NCBI RefSeq assembly: GCF_014649035.1
Contig: NZ_BMSG01000029.1
Location: 1 to 64,000, forward strand
Length of the DNA stretch: 64,000 nt
Direction of reading: 5' to 3'
Source of the DNA: Streptomyces sindenensis
Lineage (GTDB): Bacteria > Actinomycetota > Actinomycetes > Streptomycetales > Streptomycetaceae
The position numbers were made by a program, and so were the translations under genes. The notes beneath the pieces were generated by a model. The model was not told where the DNA came from and did not search any database. It worked only from the letters and a program-made list of their open reading frames with translations. Positions 7,976 through 16,438 of this stretch are shown in pieces (the stretch's first letter is position 1; each line of letters starts with the position of its first letter).

Positions 7976-9697
7976 CTACCCGACGATCGAGCGTGCGAAG
8001 CCCAGGTCCACGAGGTCCTGCGGGCGCAACCGCAGCTGGTCGGCCGTCGCGCCCGTCTCCGACGGCGGTCGCTTGAGGATCGCCGCGGCGAGTTCCGGGG
8101 CGATGACCGAGAAGTAACTGTCCACCGTGACATGGGTGTTCTCCGGCGCTGCGAGCGCCAGCGCCCCGCCCGAACCGCCCTCGCCGATCACCAGCGTCGT
8201 CACCGGGACCCGGGCCGCCGCGATCGCCGCGAAGGTGTCCGCGATGGCCGCGCCCGCGCCCGCCCGCTCCGCCTCGGCGTCGTTGGCCGCGCCCGGGGTG
8301 TCGACCAGAGTCAGGACGGGGACGCCGAGCCGGTCGGCCAGCCGGATCGTCCGGGCCGCCGCGCGGTAACCGGCCGGGCGGGTCGGCGTACCGCACTGGG
8401 CGACGTACGCCACGGGCCGCCCGTCCGCGCGCAGCCCGAAGCCGCACAGCAGCCCGGGGTCCGTGGAGCCCGAGCGGTCCCCGTGGAGGGGGAGTCGTAC
8501 GGCGAAGTAGTCCGCCAGATACGCCTCCGCGCGCGGCCGTCGCGGATCGCGGGCCCGTGCCACCGCCTCCCGCCCGGTCCCGGGGAGCGTGGCCGCCGAT
8601 CCCGCACCGGTTCCGGGTCCAGTGCCGGCTCCGGGCCCCGTGCCGGCTCCCGGTCCCGCAACGGCTCCCACCGCCGTACCGGCTCCGGCCGCCGACCCGG
8701 CTCCCGGTCCCGTACCGGCTCCCCCTGCCGACCCGGGTCCGGCCGCCGACCCGGCCCCCGGTCCTGCAACGGCTCCCGCCGCCGACCCGGCTCCCGGCCC
8801 CCCACCGGCTCCGGCAGCCGCACCGGCTCCCGGTCCCGCACCGGCTCCGGCAGCCGACCCGACTCCCGATCCCGTACCGGCTCCCCCTGTCGACCCGGCT
8901 CCCGCCGCCGACCCCGCACTGGCTCCCGCCCCCCTGCCGGCTCCGGATGCCGACTCGCCGCCGCCCGCCGGCAGAGCGCGCGGAACCGGCGCCGCGGGCA
9001 GATCCTCGTGCGGCCCCAGCGCGCGCAGCCAGTGCGTCACCGTGGTGGCCAGCCCGTCGGCCGGGACGACCGCGTCCACCTGGCCCGCCGCGAACTGGCC
9101 CTCTGCGCTGTACGCGTACGGGTCGGCATCCGGCGGACGGACCCGGGAACCGGCGAAGCCCACCTGCGCGCCCGGCAGCGCCAGCACCACGTCCGCGCCC
9201 GCCCCCACCGTGGCCCAGCCGCCGCCGGTCGTCGGGTCGCGGACCACCGCGATCTGCGGGAGTCCGGCCGCGCGCAGCCGGACGGAGGCCGCGGCCACCC
9301 GCTGGAGCTGGGTGAGCGCGACCATGCCCTCCTGCATCCGGCTGCCACCCGTGGCGACGAGCGCGAGCAGGGGGAGGCGGCGGGTCAGGGCCAGTTCGTA
9401 CGCGGCCGCCAGCCGATCTCCCGTTCTCCGGCCCAACGAGCCGCCCAGGAAACCGAATTCGAAGGAGAGGAGCACGCACGCGCGGCCCCCGACGACCCCG
9501 GCGCCGTACACCACGGACTCTTCCTCGCCGGTCAGGGCCGAGGCACGTTCCCGCGCCACGTCGTACCCGGCCCAGCCGAGCGGACCGTCCGGCGGCAGGG
9601 GGCGCGGCGGCGGGCGGTGCTCGGTGAAGCCCGCAGCACCGGTGAGCAGGGCGATCGCCTCACGAGCCGTCGCGCGGCCGGGGTTGGCGTCAGGCAC
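7976..9697 (-). CDS. Fused beta/alpha acyl-CoA carboxyltransferase with Gly-Ala linker
   Basis: A 573-residue protein joining an AccD-like half (about 1-245, with GGSRMQEGMVAL and DPTTGGGWATVG) to an AccA-like half (about 375-573, with LVDTPGAANDAEAER and IGEGGSGGALAL). These crotonase-fold halves transfer carboxyl from biotin to an acyl-CoA. The zinc ribbon of bacterial AccD is absent. Residues about 253-372 are a low-complexity stretch of Gly/Ala/Pro/Ser (AGAGPGAGSAAGA-like repeats) encoded by 8583-8940, far longer than a normal linker. The start overlaps the MatB stop by 8 bp, so the pair is one operon: MatB supplies malonyl-CoA, the usual product or substrate of such enzymes. No biotin carboxylase or BCCP gene is nearby. 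The true substrate is unknown. Confidence 0.85.
   Translation of the reverse strand: MPDANPGRATAREAIALLTGAAGFTEHRPPPRPLPPDGPLGWAGYDVARERASALTGEEESVVYGAGVVGGRACVLLSFEFGFLGGSLGRRTGDRLAAAYELALTRRLPLLALVATGGSRMQEGMVALTQLQRVAAASVRLRAAGLPQIAVVRDPTTGGGWATVGAGADVVLALPGAQVGFAGSRVRPPDADPYAYSAEGQFAAGQVDAVVPADGLATTVTHWLRALGPHEDLPAAPVPRALPAGGGESASGAGRGAGASAGSAAGAGSTGGAGTGSGVGSAAGAGAGPGAGAAAGAGGGPGAGSAAGAVAGPGAGSAAGPGSAGGAGTGPGAGSAAGAGTAVGAVAGPGAGTGPGAGTGPGTGAGSAATLPGTGREAVARARDPRRPRAEAYLADYFAVRLPLHGDRSGSTDPGLLCGFGLRADGRPVAYVAQCGTPTRPAGYRAAARTIRLADRLGVPVLTLVDTPGAANDAEAERAGAGAAIADTFAAIAAARVPVTTLVIGEGGSGGALALAAPENTHVTVDSYFSVIAPELAAAILKRPPSETGATADQLRLRPQDLVDLGFARSIVG
8583..8940. repeat. Low-complexity GC-rich repeat region in the carboxyltransferase gene
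   Basis: The region consists of short imperfect repeats such as GGCTCCCGGTCCC and GCCGACCCGGCTCC (plus strand), encoding Gly/Ala-rich units on the minus strand. It also keeps other frames open, giving long spurious ORFs on the plus strand. Confidence 0.85.
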
Positions 9698-11387
9698 GGA
9701 GCGACCTCTTCATGATCTTGCCCAGGTCGTTGCGGGGCAGCGCGTCCAGGTAGCGCACGGTGCGCGGGCGCTTGTGCGGGGCCAGTTGGGCCGCCACCAG
9801 ATCCGCCAACTCTTCGAAGGAGGGCGGAGAGCCGGGGTCCGTCGCGACCACCCACGCCACGACCCGCTCGCCGAGGTCCGGGTCCTCCTCGCCGGTCACG
9901 GCCACTTCCCGGACCCCGGGGTGCGCGAGGAGCACGTTCTCGATCTCGCCCGCGCCGATCTTGTAGCCGCCGCTCTTGATCAGGTCGGTGGCCTTGCGGC
10001 CGACGATGGTGACGTACCCGTCCGCGTCCACCGTGCCCACGTCTCCCGTACGGAACCAGCCGTCCGCCGTGTGGGCGGCGGCCGTGGCGTCGGGCCGGTT
10101 CAGATACCCCGTGAACAGATTCGGGCCGCGCACCTGGATCTCGCCGATCGCCCCGGGTGCGTCGAGCACCGTGCCGTCGTCCTCCGCGAGACGCAGCTCC
10201 ACCCCGGCGAGCGGCGGCCCCACCGTGCCCGGGCGCGGCGCGCCGTCCGCCCGGATCCCCGTGTTCATCAGGGTCTCCGTCATGCCGTACCGCTCGATCA
10301 CCCGCCGCCCGGACGCCGCCGCGATGCGCTCGTGGTCGTGCACGGGCAGCGCCGCCGAGCCGGAGACCAGCAGCCGCGCCCCGCTCAGCGCCCGGGTCAG
10401 GGACTCCCGTTCCGCGTCGGCCGCCGGGCCGTCCAGCACCTCGGCCAACCGGTGGTACATCGTCGGCACGCCGAACAGCATCGTGCCCCCGGACCCCAGC
10501 TCACGGGCCACCCCCTCCGGTGAGAACTTCCCCAGGTGGCGTACGGAGCCGCCGCGCCGCAGTGGGCCGAGGACGCCCAGGATCAGCCCGTGGACGTGGA
10601 ACAGCGGCAGCGCGTGGACCAGGACGTCGCCACCGGTCCACCCCCACGCGTCCTCCAGTGCGTCCAGGGACGCGGCGACGGCCCGGCGCGGCAGGACGGC
10701 CCCCTTGGGCGGGCCGGTGGTGCCGGAGGTGTAGACGATCAGGGCGGGAGCCTCTGCGTCGGCCTCACCGAAGTCGTGTGCGGCGGGACGCGCCTCACCC
10801 ACCCCAGCAGCCTCGCCCGTCCTCTCAGCCTCGCCCACCCCAGCAGCCTCGCCCGTCCTCTCGGCCTCGCCCGCCCCAGCAGCCTCGCCCGTCCTCTCGG
10901 CCTCGCCCGCCCCAGCAGCCTCGCCCGTCCTCTCGGCCTCGCCCGCCCCAGCAGCCTCGCCCGTCCCCTCACCCTCGCCCGCCCCGCACGCCCCGGAGCC
11001 CCCCGGGGCACCCGAGGTCGCCGCCGCCCGCGCGTCCACCGTCACCCGCCGCAGCTTCTCCAGCGCCGGGGGCAGCTCGTCGTCCGGGCCCGCCAGGGCG
11101 ACCGTGGGCTCGCTGTCGGCCAGGATGTGCGCCAACTCGCCCTCGCCCGTACGAGGGTTGAGCGGTACCGCCGGAACCCCGGCCCGGAGCGCCGCCACCA
11201 CCGCGATCACCGTCTCCGGCGTCGGGGTGGCCCAGACGGCGACCCGGCCCGCGTCCGCGATCCGGGCGGCGAGAGCGGTGGAGGCGGCGGCCAGCTCGCC
11301 GTAGGTCAGGGAGAGGGTGCCGAAACGGACGGCCTCCCGGGAGGCCGCCGGGCCGGCGGGGGACTGGAGCGCGGGAAGGAGGGTCAC
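9690..11387 (-). CDS. matB: Malonyl-CoA synthetase (MatB)
   Basis: This ANL-superfamily enzyme activates malonate with ATP and CoA to malonyl-CoA. It closely matches, from memory, the structurally characterised S. coelicolor MatB (SCO2444): YTSGTTGPPKGA P-loop, FGVPTMYHR, RYGMTETLMNT, GRKATDLIKSGGYK, and the C-terminal catalytic lysine in RNDLGKIMKRSL. Length is 565 residues against about 485 in the relative. The extra length is largely a five-fold imperfect 12-residue repeat (consensus GEAERTGEAAGA) at about residues 133-193, between the N-terminal Rossmann part and the P-loop. The GTG at 11387 matches the family N-terminus (LLPAL); a longer in-frame ATG start would run through the divergent promoter region. 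It is first in an operon with the carboxyltransferase. Confidence 0.85.
   Translation of the reverse strand: MTLLPALQSPAGPAASREAVRFGTLSLTYGELAAASTALAARIADAGRVAVWATPTPETVIAVVAALRAGVPAVPLNPRTGEGELAHILADSEPTVALAGPDDELPPALEKLRRVTVDARAAATSGAPGGSGACGAGEGEGTGEAAGAGEAERTGEAAGAGEAERTGEAAGAGEAERTGEAAGVGEAERTGEAAGVGEARPAAHDFGEADAEAPALIVYTSGTTGPPKGAVLPRRAVAASLDALEDAWGWTGGDVLVHALPLFHVHGLILGVLGPLRRGGSVRHLGKFSPEGVARELGSGGTMLFGVPTMYHRLAEVLDGPAADAERESLTRALSGARLLVSGSAALPVHDHERIAAASGRRVIERYGMTETLMNTGIRADGAPRPGTVGPPLAGVELRLAEDDGTVLDAPGAIGEIQVRGPNLFTGYLNRPDATAAAHTADGWFRTGDVGTVDADGYVTIVGRKATDLIKSGGYKIGAGEIENVLLAHPGVREVAVTGEEDPDLGERVVAWVVATDPGSPPSFEELADLVAAQLAPHKRPRTVRYLDALPRNDLGKIMKRSLRA
10811..10990. repeat. 36-bp tandem repeat, 5 units, inside matB
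   Basis: Five head-to-tail 36-bp units begin at 10811, 10847, 10883, 10919 and 10955, each starting CCTCGCCCGT on the plus strand. The third and fourth units are identical; the fifth is diverged. The length is a multiple of three and the frame stays open, so it adds 12 residues per unit to MatB. Confidence 0.9.
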
Positions 11388-11714
11388 GCCGGGAAGCCTA
11401 GGGCGTCGGCGGCCCTCTCGCCGGGACCCGGAGACCGATGAGGGCAGCGTCACCCCGGGTCGGGCTTTCGGAGGGGACCGCCCCGCCCGCGACATGGCTG
11501 CACGGAGCATCGAACCGTGATTTCGACACAGCATTGACAAATTAATTTTGCGTTGCCAGCATGCAAAAAGCTTGCTCAGTAAGCGAGTTGGAGCGCTCTC
11601 TCCAGGGAAAAACCCGCCCGCACCCGAGCGCCCGAGGCTCCCCAGCACGTCGCAAAGCGCGACAGCGCCTTGCCTGACAGACCCCACGTACCGTCAGGAA
11701 GGAACCAGCCGCCC
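11388..11714. promoter_or_regulatory. Divergent promoter region between matB and the sugar dehydrogenase
   Basis: About 11521-11585 is strikingly AT-rich for this genome. It contains a consensus TTGACA at 11534-11539 reading rightwards, followed by inverted TTGC/GCAA elements (for example GCAAAAAGCTTGC). A -10 box 17-18 bp downstream is weak. This may be the promoter and operator for the carbohydrate operon starting at 11715; the regulator is not in the window. The rest of the gap shows nothing recognisable. Confidence 0.4.
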
Positions 11715-14204
11715 ATGTCACCCGCACCCCCACGGTGGGCCGGATACGCCACCGCCCTCGCCGCCCTCCTCGCGGCCGCGCTCGCCGCCCCCACCGCAGG
11801 ACCTGCCCTCGCCGCCGACCCGGAGACGCGAGCCCCCCGCGTCGCGGCCGACCTCCCCGCCGCCGACTACCAGCAGGTCCAACTCGCTCTCGGAGCAGCC
11901 GAACTGGGCGAGGCCATGTCGCTCGCCGTGCTGCCCGACCGGTCCGTACTGCACACCGCCCGCGACGGCACGGTCCGGCTGACCGACGCCGCCGGGTCGA
12001 CGAAGACGGCGGGCAAACTCGACGTCTACACCCACGACGAAGAGGGCCTCCAGGGCATCGCCGTCGACCCGGACTTCGCGGCCAACCGCTTCGTCTACCT
12101 CTACTACTCCCCGCTCCTGGACACTCCGCCCGGCGACGCCCCCACCACCGGCTCGGCCGCCGACTTCGAGGCGTGGAAGGGGCACCTCAACCTCTCCCGC
12201 TTCGTCCTCAAGGCCGACGGCACGCTCGACCCCGGCAGCGAGAAGGTCGTCCTGGAAGTGGAGAGCGACCGGGGCCAGTGCTGCCACGTCGGCGGCGACA
12301 TCGACTTCGACGCCGCCGGGAATCTGTATCTGACCACCGGGGACGACACCAACCCCTTCGAGTCGAGCGGCTACGCGCCGATCGACGAACGCACCGACCG
12401 AAACCCGCAGTTCGACGCCCAGCGCTCCTCCGGCAACACCAACGACCTACGCGGCAAACTGCTGCGGATCAAACCCACGGCGGACGGCGGCTACACGGTC
12501 CCGGCGGGCAACCTCTTCGCGCCCGGCACCGCGAACACCCGCCCCGAGATCTACGCGATGGGCTTCCGCAACCCGTTCCGGATGTCCGTCGACCAGAAGA
12601 CCGGAGCCGTCTACATCGGCGACTACGGCCCCGACGCCGGAACCACCGACCCGGACCGGGGCCCCAGCGGCCAGGTCGAGTTCAACCGCGTCACCGCGCC
12701 CGGAAACTTCGGCTGGCCCTACTGCACGGGCACCAACACGCCCACGGAGACGTACGGCGAGTACACCTTCCCCGGCGGCCCGTCCGGCGCGAAGTACGAC
12801 TGCGCCGCCGGCCCCGCCAACAACTCCTTCCGCAACACCGGACTCGCCACGCTGCCGCCCGCCCAGCCCGCCTGGATCCGGTACGCCGGTGACGCGGGCT
12901 CCCCGCCGGAGTTCGGCGGCGGCTCCGAGTCCCCGATGGCCGGGCCCGTGTACGACTTCGACGCGGACCTCGACTCCGCCGTGAAATTCCCCGCCTCCCT
13001 CGACGGCCGCTTCTTCGCCACCGAGTACGGCCGCAAGTGGATCAAGCCCGTGGAGGTGAAACCCGACGGGTCGCCGGGCGTCATCGACACCCTCCCGTGG
13101 ACCGGCACCCAGGTGATGGACTCCGCCTTCGGGCCCGACGGCGCGCTCTACGTCCTCGACTACGGCACCGGCGCGAACAACCAGGCGCTGTACCGCGTCG
13201 AGTACCTCGCGGGCAGCAACCGGTCCCCGGTCGCCAAGGCCGCCGCCGACCGGACCTCCGGGCCCACCCCGCTCGCGGTCTCCTTCTCCTCGGCCGGCAG
13301 TGCCGACCCCGAGGGCGGAAACCTCACCTACGCCTGGGACTTCGGCGACGGAGCCACCTCCACCGACCCGAACCCCAGCCACACCTACACCACCGCCGGG
13401 ACCTACGACCCGACGCTCACCGTCACCGACCCCGAAGGCCTCACCGGCACCGCCAGCCTGGTCGTCACGGCGGGCAACACCGCGCCCACGGTCACCCTCA
13501 CCACCCCGGCGAACGGCAGCCTCTTCTCCTTCGGCGACTCCGTCCCCTTCACCGTGACCGTCAGCGACCCCGAGGACGGCACGGTCGACTGCTCCAAGGT
13601 CAAGGTCACCTACCTCCTCGGCCACGACAGCCACCGCCACCAGATCACCTCGAAGAACGGCTGCTCCGGCACCATCGACGTCCCCGTCGACGGAGAGCAC
13701 GACAGCGCCGCCAACATCTACGGGGTCTTCGACGCCGAGTACACCGACGCGGGCGGACTCACCACGCACAGCGACTCCGTCCTCCAGCCCCGCCACCGCC
13801 AGGGCGAGCACTACACGGCCCGGCACGGCATCGAGCTCGCCCCGCACGGCTCCGCCGAGGGCGGCGCGGCGGTCGGCTACACGGACGACGGCGACTGGGT
13901 CTCCTTCGAGCCGTACGTGCTGTCCGACGCCACCTCCATCACGGCCCGGGTCGCGTCCGGCGGCGCGGGCGGCACCCTGGAGGTGCGGGCCGGGTCCCCG
14001 ACGGGCACCTTGCTCGCCTCCCTGCCCGTCGCCCCGACCGGCGGCTGGGAGAACTACGTGGACGTCACGGCGGACGTGAACAACGCGCCCACCGGTCCGA
14101 CCGAGCTGTTCTTCCTCTTCACGGGCCCGACAGGTCAGGGCAGCCTCTTCGACCTGGACGCCTTCACCTTCAGCACCCGGGGAGCGAAGGTGAACGACCG
14201 ATGA
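11715..14204 (+). CDS. Secreted GSDH-type sugar dehydrogenase with PKD and CBM6 domains
   Basis: An 829-residue exported protein. A signal peptide with cleavage near ALAADP is followed by a glucose/sorbosone dehydrogenase beta-propeller (about 45-500; EGLQGIAVDPDFA, GQCCHVGGDIDF, AMGFRNPFRM). Next come a PKD domain (about 510-600; YAWDFGDG, HTYTTAGTY), an Ig-like spacer and a C-terminal CBM6-like carbohydrate-binding module (about 700-820; YTDDGDWVSFE). It probably oxidises sugars outside the cell with PQQ or a related cofactor, tethered to polysaccharide. The ATG at 11715 is preferred because it starts the signal peptide and follows AGGAAGGA. Its stop overlaps the next start as ATGA, so it is co-translated with the ThuA-GH99 gene. 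Confidence 0.88.
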   Translation: MSPAPPRWAGYATALAALLAAALAAPTAGPALAADPETRAPRVAADLPAADYQQVQLALGAAELGEAMSLAVLPDRSVLHTARDGTVRLTDAAGSTKTAGKLDVYTHDEEGLQGIAVDPDFAANRFVYLYYSPLLDTPPGDAPTTGSAADFEAWKGHLNLSRFVLKADGTLDPGSEKVVLEVESDRGQCCHVGGDIDFDAAGNLYLTTGDDTNPFESSGYAPIDERTDRNPQFDAQRSSGNTNDLRGKLLRIKPTADGGYTVPAGNLFAPGTANTRPEIYAMGFRNPFRMSVDQKTGAVYIGDYGPDAGTTDPDRGPSGQVEFNRVTAPGNFGWPYCTGTNTPTETYGEYTFPGGPSGAKYDCAAGPANNSFRNTGLATLPPAQPAWIRYAGDAGSPPEFGGGSESPMAGPVYDFDADLDSAVKFPASLDGRFFATEYGRKWIKPVEVKPDGSPGVIDTLPWTGTQVMDSAFGPDGALYVLDYGTGANNQALYRVEYLAGSNRSPVAKAAADRTSGPTPLAVSFSSAGSADPEGGNLTYAWDFGDGATSTDPNPSHTYTTAGTYDPTLTVTDPEGLTGTASLVVTAGNTAPTVTLTTPANGSLFSFGDSVPFTVTVSDPEDGTVDCSKVKVTYLLGHDSHRHQITSKNGCSGTIDVPVDGEHDSAANIYGVFDAEYTDAGGLTTHSDSVLQPRHRQGEHYTARHGIELAPHGSAEGGAAVGYTDDGDWVSFEPYVLSDATSITARVASGGAGGTLEVRAGSPTGTLLASLPVAPTGGWENYVDVTADVNNAPTGPTELFFLFTGPTGQGSLFDLDAFTFSTRGAKVNDR

Positions 14205-16378
14205 GACGAACCCGTACCCCTCTCCGCCGCCGTCTCGCCTGCGCCGCCGCTCTCGCCCTCGGGGCCGCCCTCCTGGGCCCCGGTGTCCAGAGCGCGGCAG
14301 CCGCCGAGCCGTACCAGGTCCTCGTCTTCTCCAAGACCGCCGGATTCCGGCACGACTCGATCCCGGCGGGCATCGCCGCCCTCCGGCAGCTGGGCGCGGA
14401 GAACGGCTTCACCGTCACCGCCACCGAGGACGCGACCGCCTTCACCCCGGCGAACCTCGCCGACCACAAGGCCGTCGTCTTCCTCTCCACCACCGGCGAC
14501 GTCCTGAACGACACCCAGCAGAGCGCCCTGAAGGGGTACGTCGACGAGGGCGGCGGATTCGTCGGCGTACACGCGGCCGCCGATACCGAGTACGACTGGC
14601 CGGAGTACGAGGACCTGGTCGGGGCGTGGTTCCAGAGCCATCCGGCGATCCAGGAGGCCCGCCTCACCACCGAGGACCACGTCCACCCGGCGACCGCGCA
14701 CCTGGACGACACCTGGACCCGGACCGACGAGTGGTACAACTACCGCTCCAACCCCCGCGACAGCGTCCACGTCCTCCAGTCCCTCGACGAGACCAGCTAC
14801 AGCGGCGGCGAGATGGGCGGCGACCACCCCATCACCTGGTGCCACGAGCAGGCGGAGGGGCGCTCCTTCTACACCGGGCTCGGCCACACCACCGAGTCCT
14901 TCGCCGACCCGGACTTCCGCCAACTCATGCTCGGCGGCGTCCAGTACGCGGCCGGAGCCGTCGAGGCGGACTGCTCCGCCGGTGATCCAGGACCCGGCCC
15001 GGGCGGCGACAGCGCGGAGGCGGAGGCGTACACCTCCTCCTCGGGCGTGCAGAGCGCCGCCCACGGATCGGCGAGCGGGGGAGCCACCCTCGGCTACATC
15101 GACGACGGCGACTGGGCGGGCTACTCCTTGCTCGACACCGCCGGAGCCACCGCCTTCACCGCCACCGTCTCCTCGGCCGGCGCGGGCGGCACGATCGAGA
15201 TCCGCTCCGGCTCCGCCACCGGACCGCTCCTCGGCTCCGTCGGCGTCGCCCCGACCGGCGGCTGGGAGACCTTCACCGAGGTCACCACCCCGCTGACCGC
15301 CGGGACCGGCCCGCTCTTCCTGCGGTTCACCGGGGGAGCGGGCGCCCTCTTCGACATCGACCGCTTCACCCTGACCCGAGCCCCGGCCACCGAGGACGAG
15401 GGCTCGTCCAACGTGCACCTCTTCTCCTACCCGTGGTACGGCACCCCCGAAGGCCCGGCGGGCAGTTGGCGGCACTGGCAGCAGGGCGGCCACACCCCGC
15501 CCGGCTCCATCGGCGCCGACCTCTACCCGAAGCTCGGCCCGTACGACTCCGGGGACATCGCCGGAGCCGTTGAGCAGCACATGGCGTGGGTCAAGCGTTC
15601 CGGCGCGGGCGTCATCGTCTACAGCTGGTGGGGGCAGGGGAGTTACGAGGACGGCCTCGCCGGTGAGGTGATGGACGCCGCCGCCCGCCACGGCATCGAG
15701 GTCGCCTGGCACATCGAGCCGTACGGCGGCCGCACCGCCGCGTCCGTCGTCGACGACATCGCCTATCTGGAAGGCAAGTTCGGCGACCACCCCGCCTTCC
15801 ACCGGGACGCGGCCCACGGCGACCGCAACGCCTACTACGTCTTCGAGAGCCTGAGGATCCGGGACTGGTCGGCGCTCGACGCCGTCAAGGACACCGCCAT
15901 CGTCCTCGCCCAGACCACCGACACCAGCAGGGTCGACCACTTCGGCGGGATCTACACCTACGACGGCATCGCCGGCGCCACCGCCCCCGGCTGGAAGAAC
16001 GCGGGCGACTACGCCAAGGCCAACGGCCTCGTCTGGGCCCCCTCGGTCGCCCCCGGCTACGTCGACGACCGGGCCGTCCCCGGCAACACCACCCCCACCC
16101 TCGGCCGCGAGGACGGCGCCTCCTACGACCTGGAGTGGAGCAACGCCCTCGACCCCGCCATCGGCGGCGATCCCACCTGGGTCTCCGTCACCTCGTTCAA
16201 CGAGTGGCACGAGGGCAGCTCCATCGAACCCGCCTCCTCCACCCCGCCCCCGGGGCAGGGTTACGAGACCTTCGAGGGGGCCTACGGAAAGACCGGGGAA
16301 GCCGCCGAGACGGCCTACCTGGACCGGACCGCGTACTGGGCGGACCGGTTCGAACAACAGCTCCGGCAGCGCCGGTAG
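14201..16378 (+). CDS. Secreted ThuA-CBM6-GH99 fusion, putative endo-alpha-mannosidase
   Basis: A 725-residue exported protein with three parts. A signal peptide (cleavage near SAAAAEP) leads into a ThuA class-I amidotransferase-like domain (about 36-256; GGGFVGVHAAADTEYDW). A CBM6-like module follows (about 268-395), closely resembling that of the upstream gene. The C-terminal GH99 domain (about 403-720) has SYPWYGTPEG, YSWWGQGSYEDG, W503-HIEPY and FNEWHEGSSIEP. E668 and E671 in NEWHEG correspond to the catalytic glutamate pair of human MANEA as I recall it. GH99 enzymes cut alpha-1,2-linked mannose or mannan internally. It overlaps the dehydrogenase gene by 4 bp and ends at a bidirectional terminator. 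Confidence 0.85.
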   Translation: MRRTRTPLRRRLACAAALALGAALLGPGVQSAAAAEPYQVLVFSKTAGFRHDSIPAGIAALRQLGAENGFTVTATEDATAFTPANLADHKAVVFLSTTGDVLNDTQQSALKGYVDEGGGFVGVHAAADTEYDWPEYEDLVGAWFQSHPAIQEARLTTEDHVHPATAHLDDTWTRTDEWYNYRSNPRDSVHVLQSLDETSYSGGEMGGDHPITWCHEQAEGRSFYTGLGHTTESFADPDFRQLMLGGVQYAAGAVEADCSAGDPGPGPGGDSAEAEAYTSSSGVQSAAHGSASGGATLGYIDDGDWAGYSLLDTAGATAFTATVSSAGAGGTIEIRSGSATGPLLGSVGVAPTGGWETFTEVTTPLTAGTGPLFLRFTGGAGALFDIDRFTLTRAPATEDEGSSNVHLFSYPWYGTPEGPAGSWRHWQQGGHTPPGSIGADLYPKLGPYDSGDIAGAVEQHMAWVKRSGAGVIVYSWWGQGSYEDGLAGEVMDAAARHGIEVAWHIEPYGGRTAASVVDDIAYLEGKFGDHPAFHRDAAHGDRNAYYVFESLRIRDWSALDAVKDTAIVLAQTTDTSRVDHFGGIYTYDGIAGATAPGWKNAGDYAKANGLVWAPSVAPGYVDDRAVPGNTTPTLGREDGASYDLEWSNALDPAIGGDPTWVSVTSFNEWHEGSSIEPASSTPPPGQGYETFEGAYGKTGEAAETAYLDRTAYWADRFEQQLRQRR

Positions 16379-16388
16379 CTCGCACACG

Positions 16389-16420
16389 AACGGCCGCGTT
16401 CCGGCGGGAACGCGGCCGTT
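16389..16420. terminator. Bidirectional hairpin terminator
   Basis: A perfect 14-bp stem, AACGGCCGCGTTCC paired with GGAACGCGGCCGTT around a GGCG loop, lies between the convergent ThuA-GH99 and NarK-type genes. There is no T-tract, which is common in Streptomyces terminators. Confidence 0.85.
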
Positions 16421-16438
16421 CTCACGCACCGGTGAGCC

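Noticed and set aside
8589..10523. Long plus-strand frame of 644 codons rich in Pro-Ala-Pro.
   Set aside because: It is the antisense of the Gly-Ala linker and of MatB, and the minus-strand frames have complete enzyme families.
13037..14200. N-terminal extension of the ThuA-GH99 frame by about 388 codons.
   Set aside because: The added part is Arg-rich shadow of the dehydrogenase gene; the ATG at 14201 begins a clear signal peptide.
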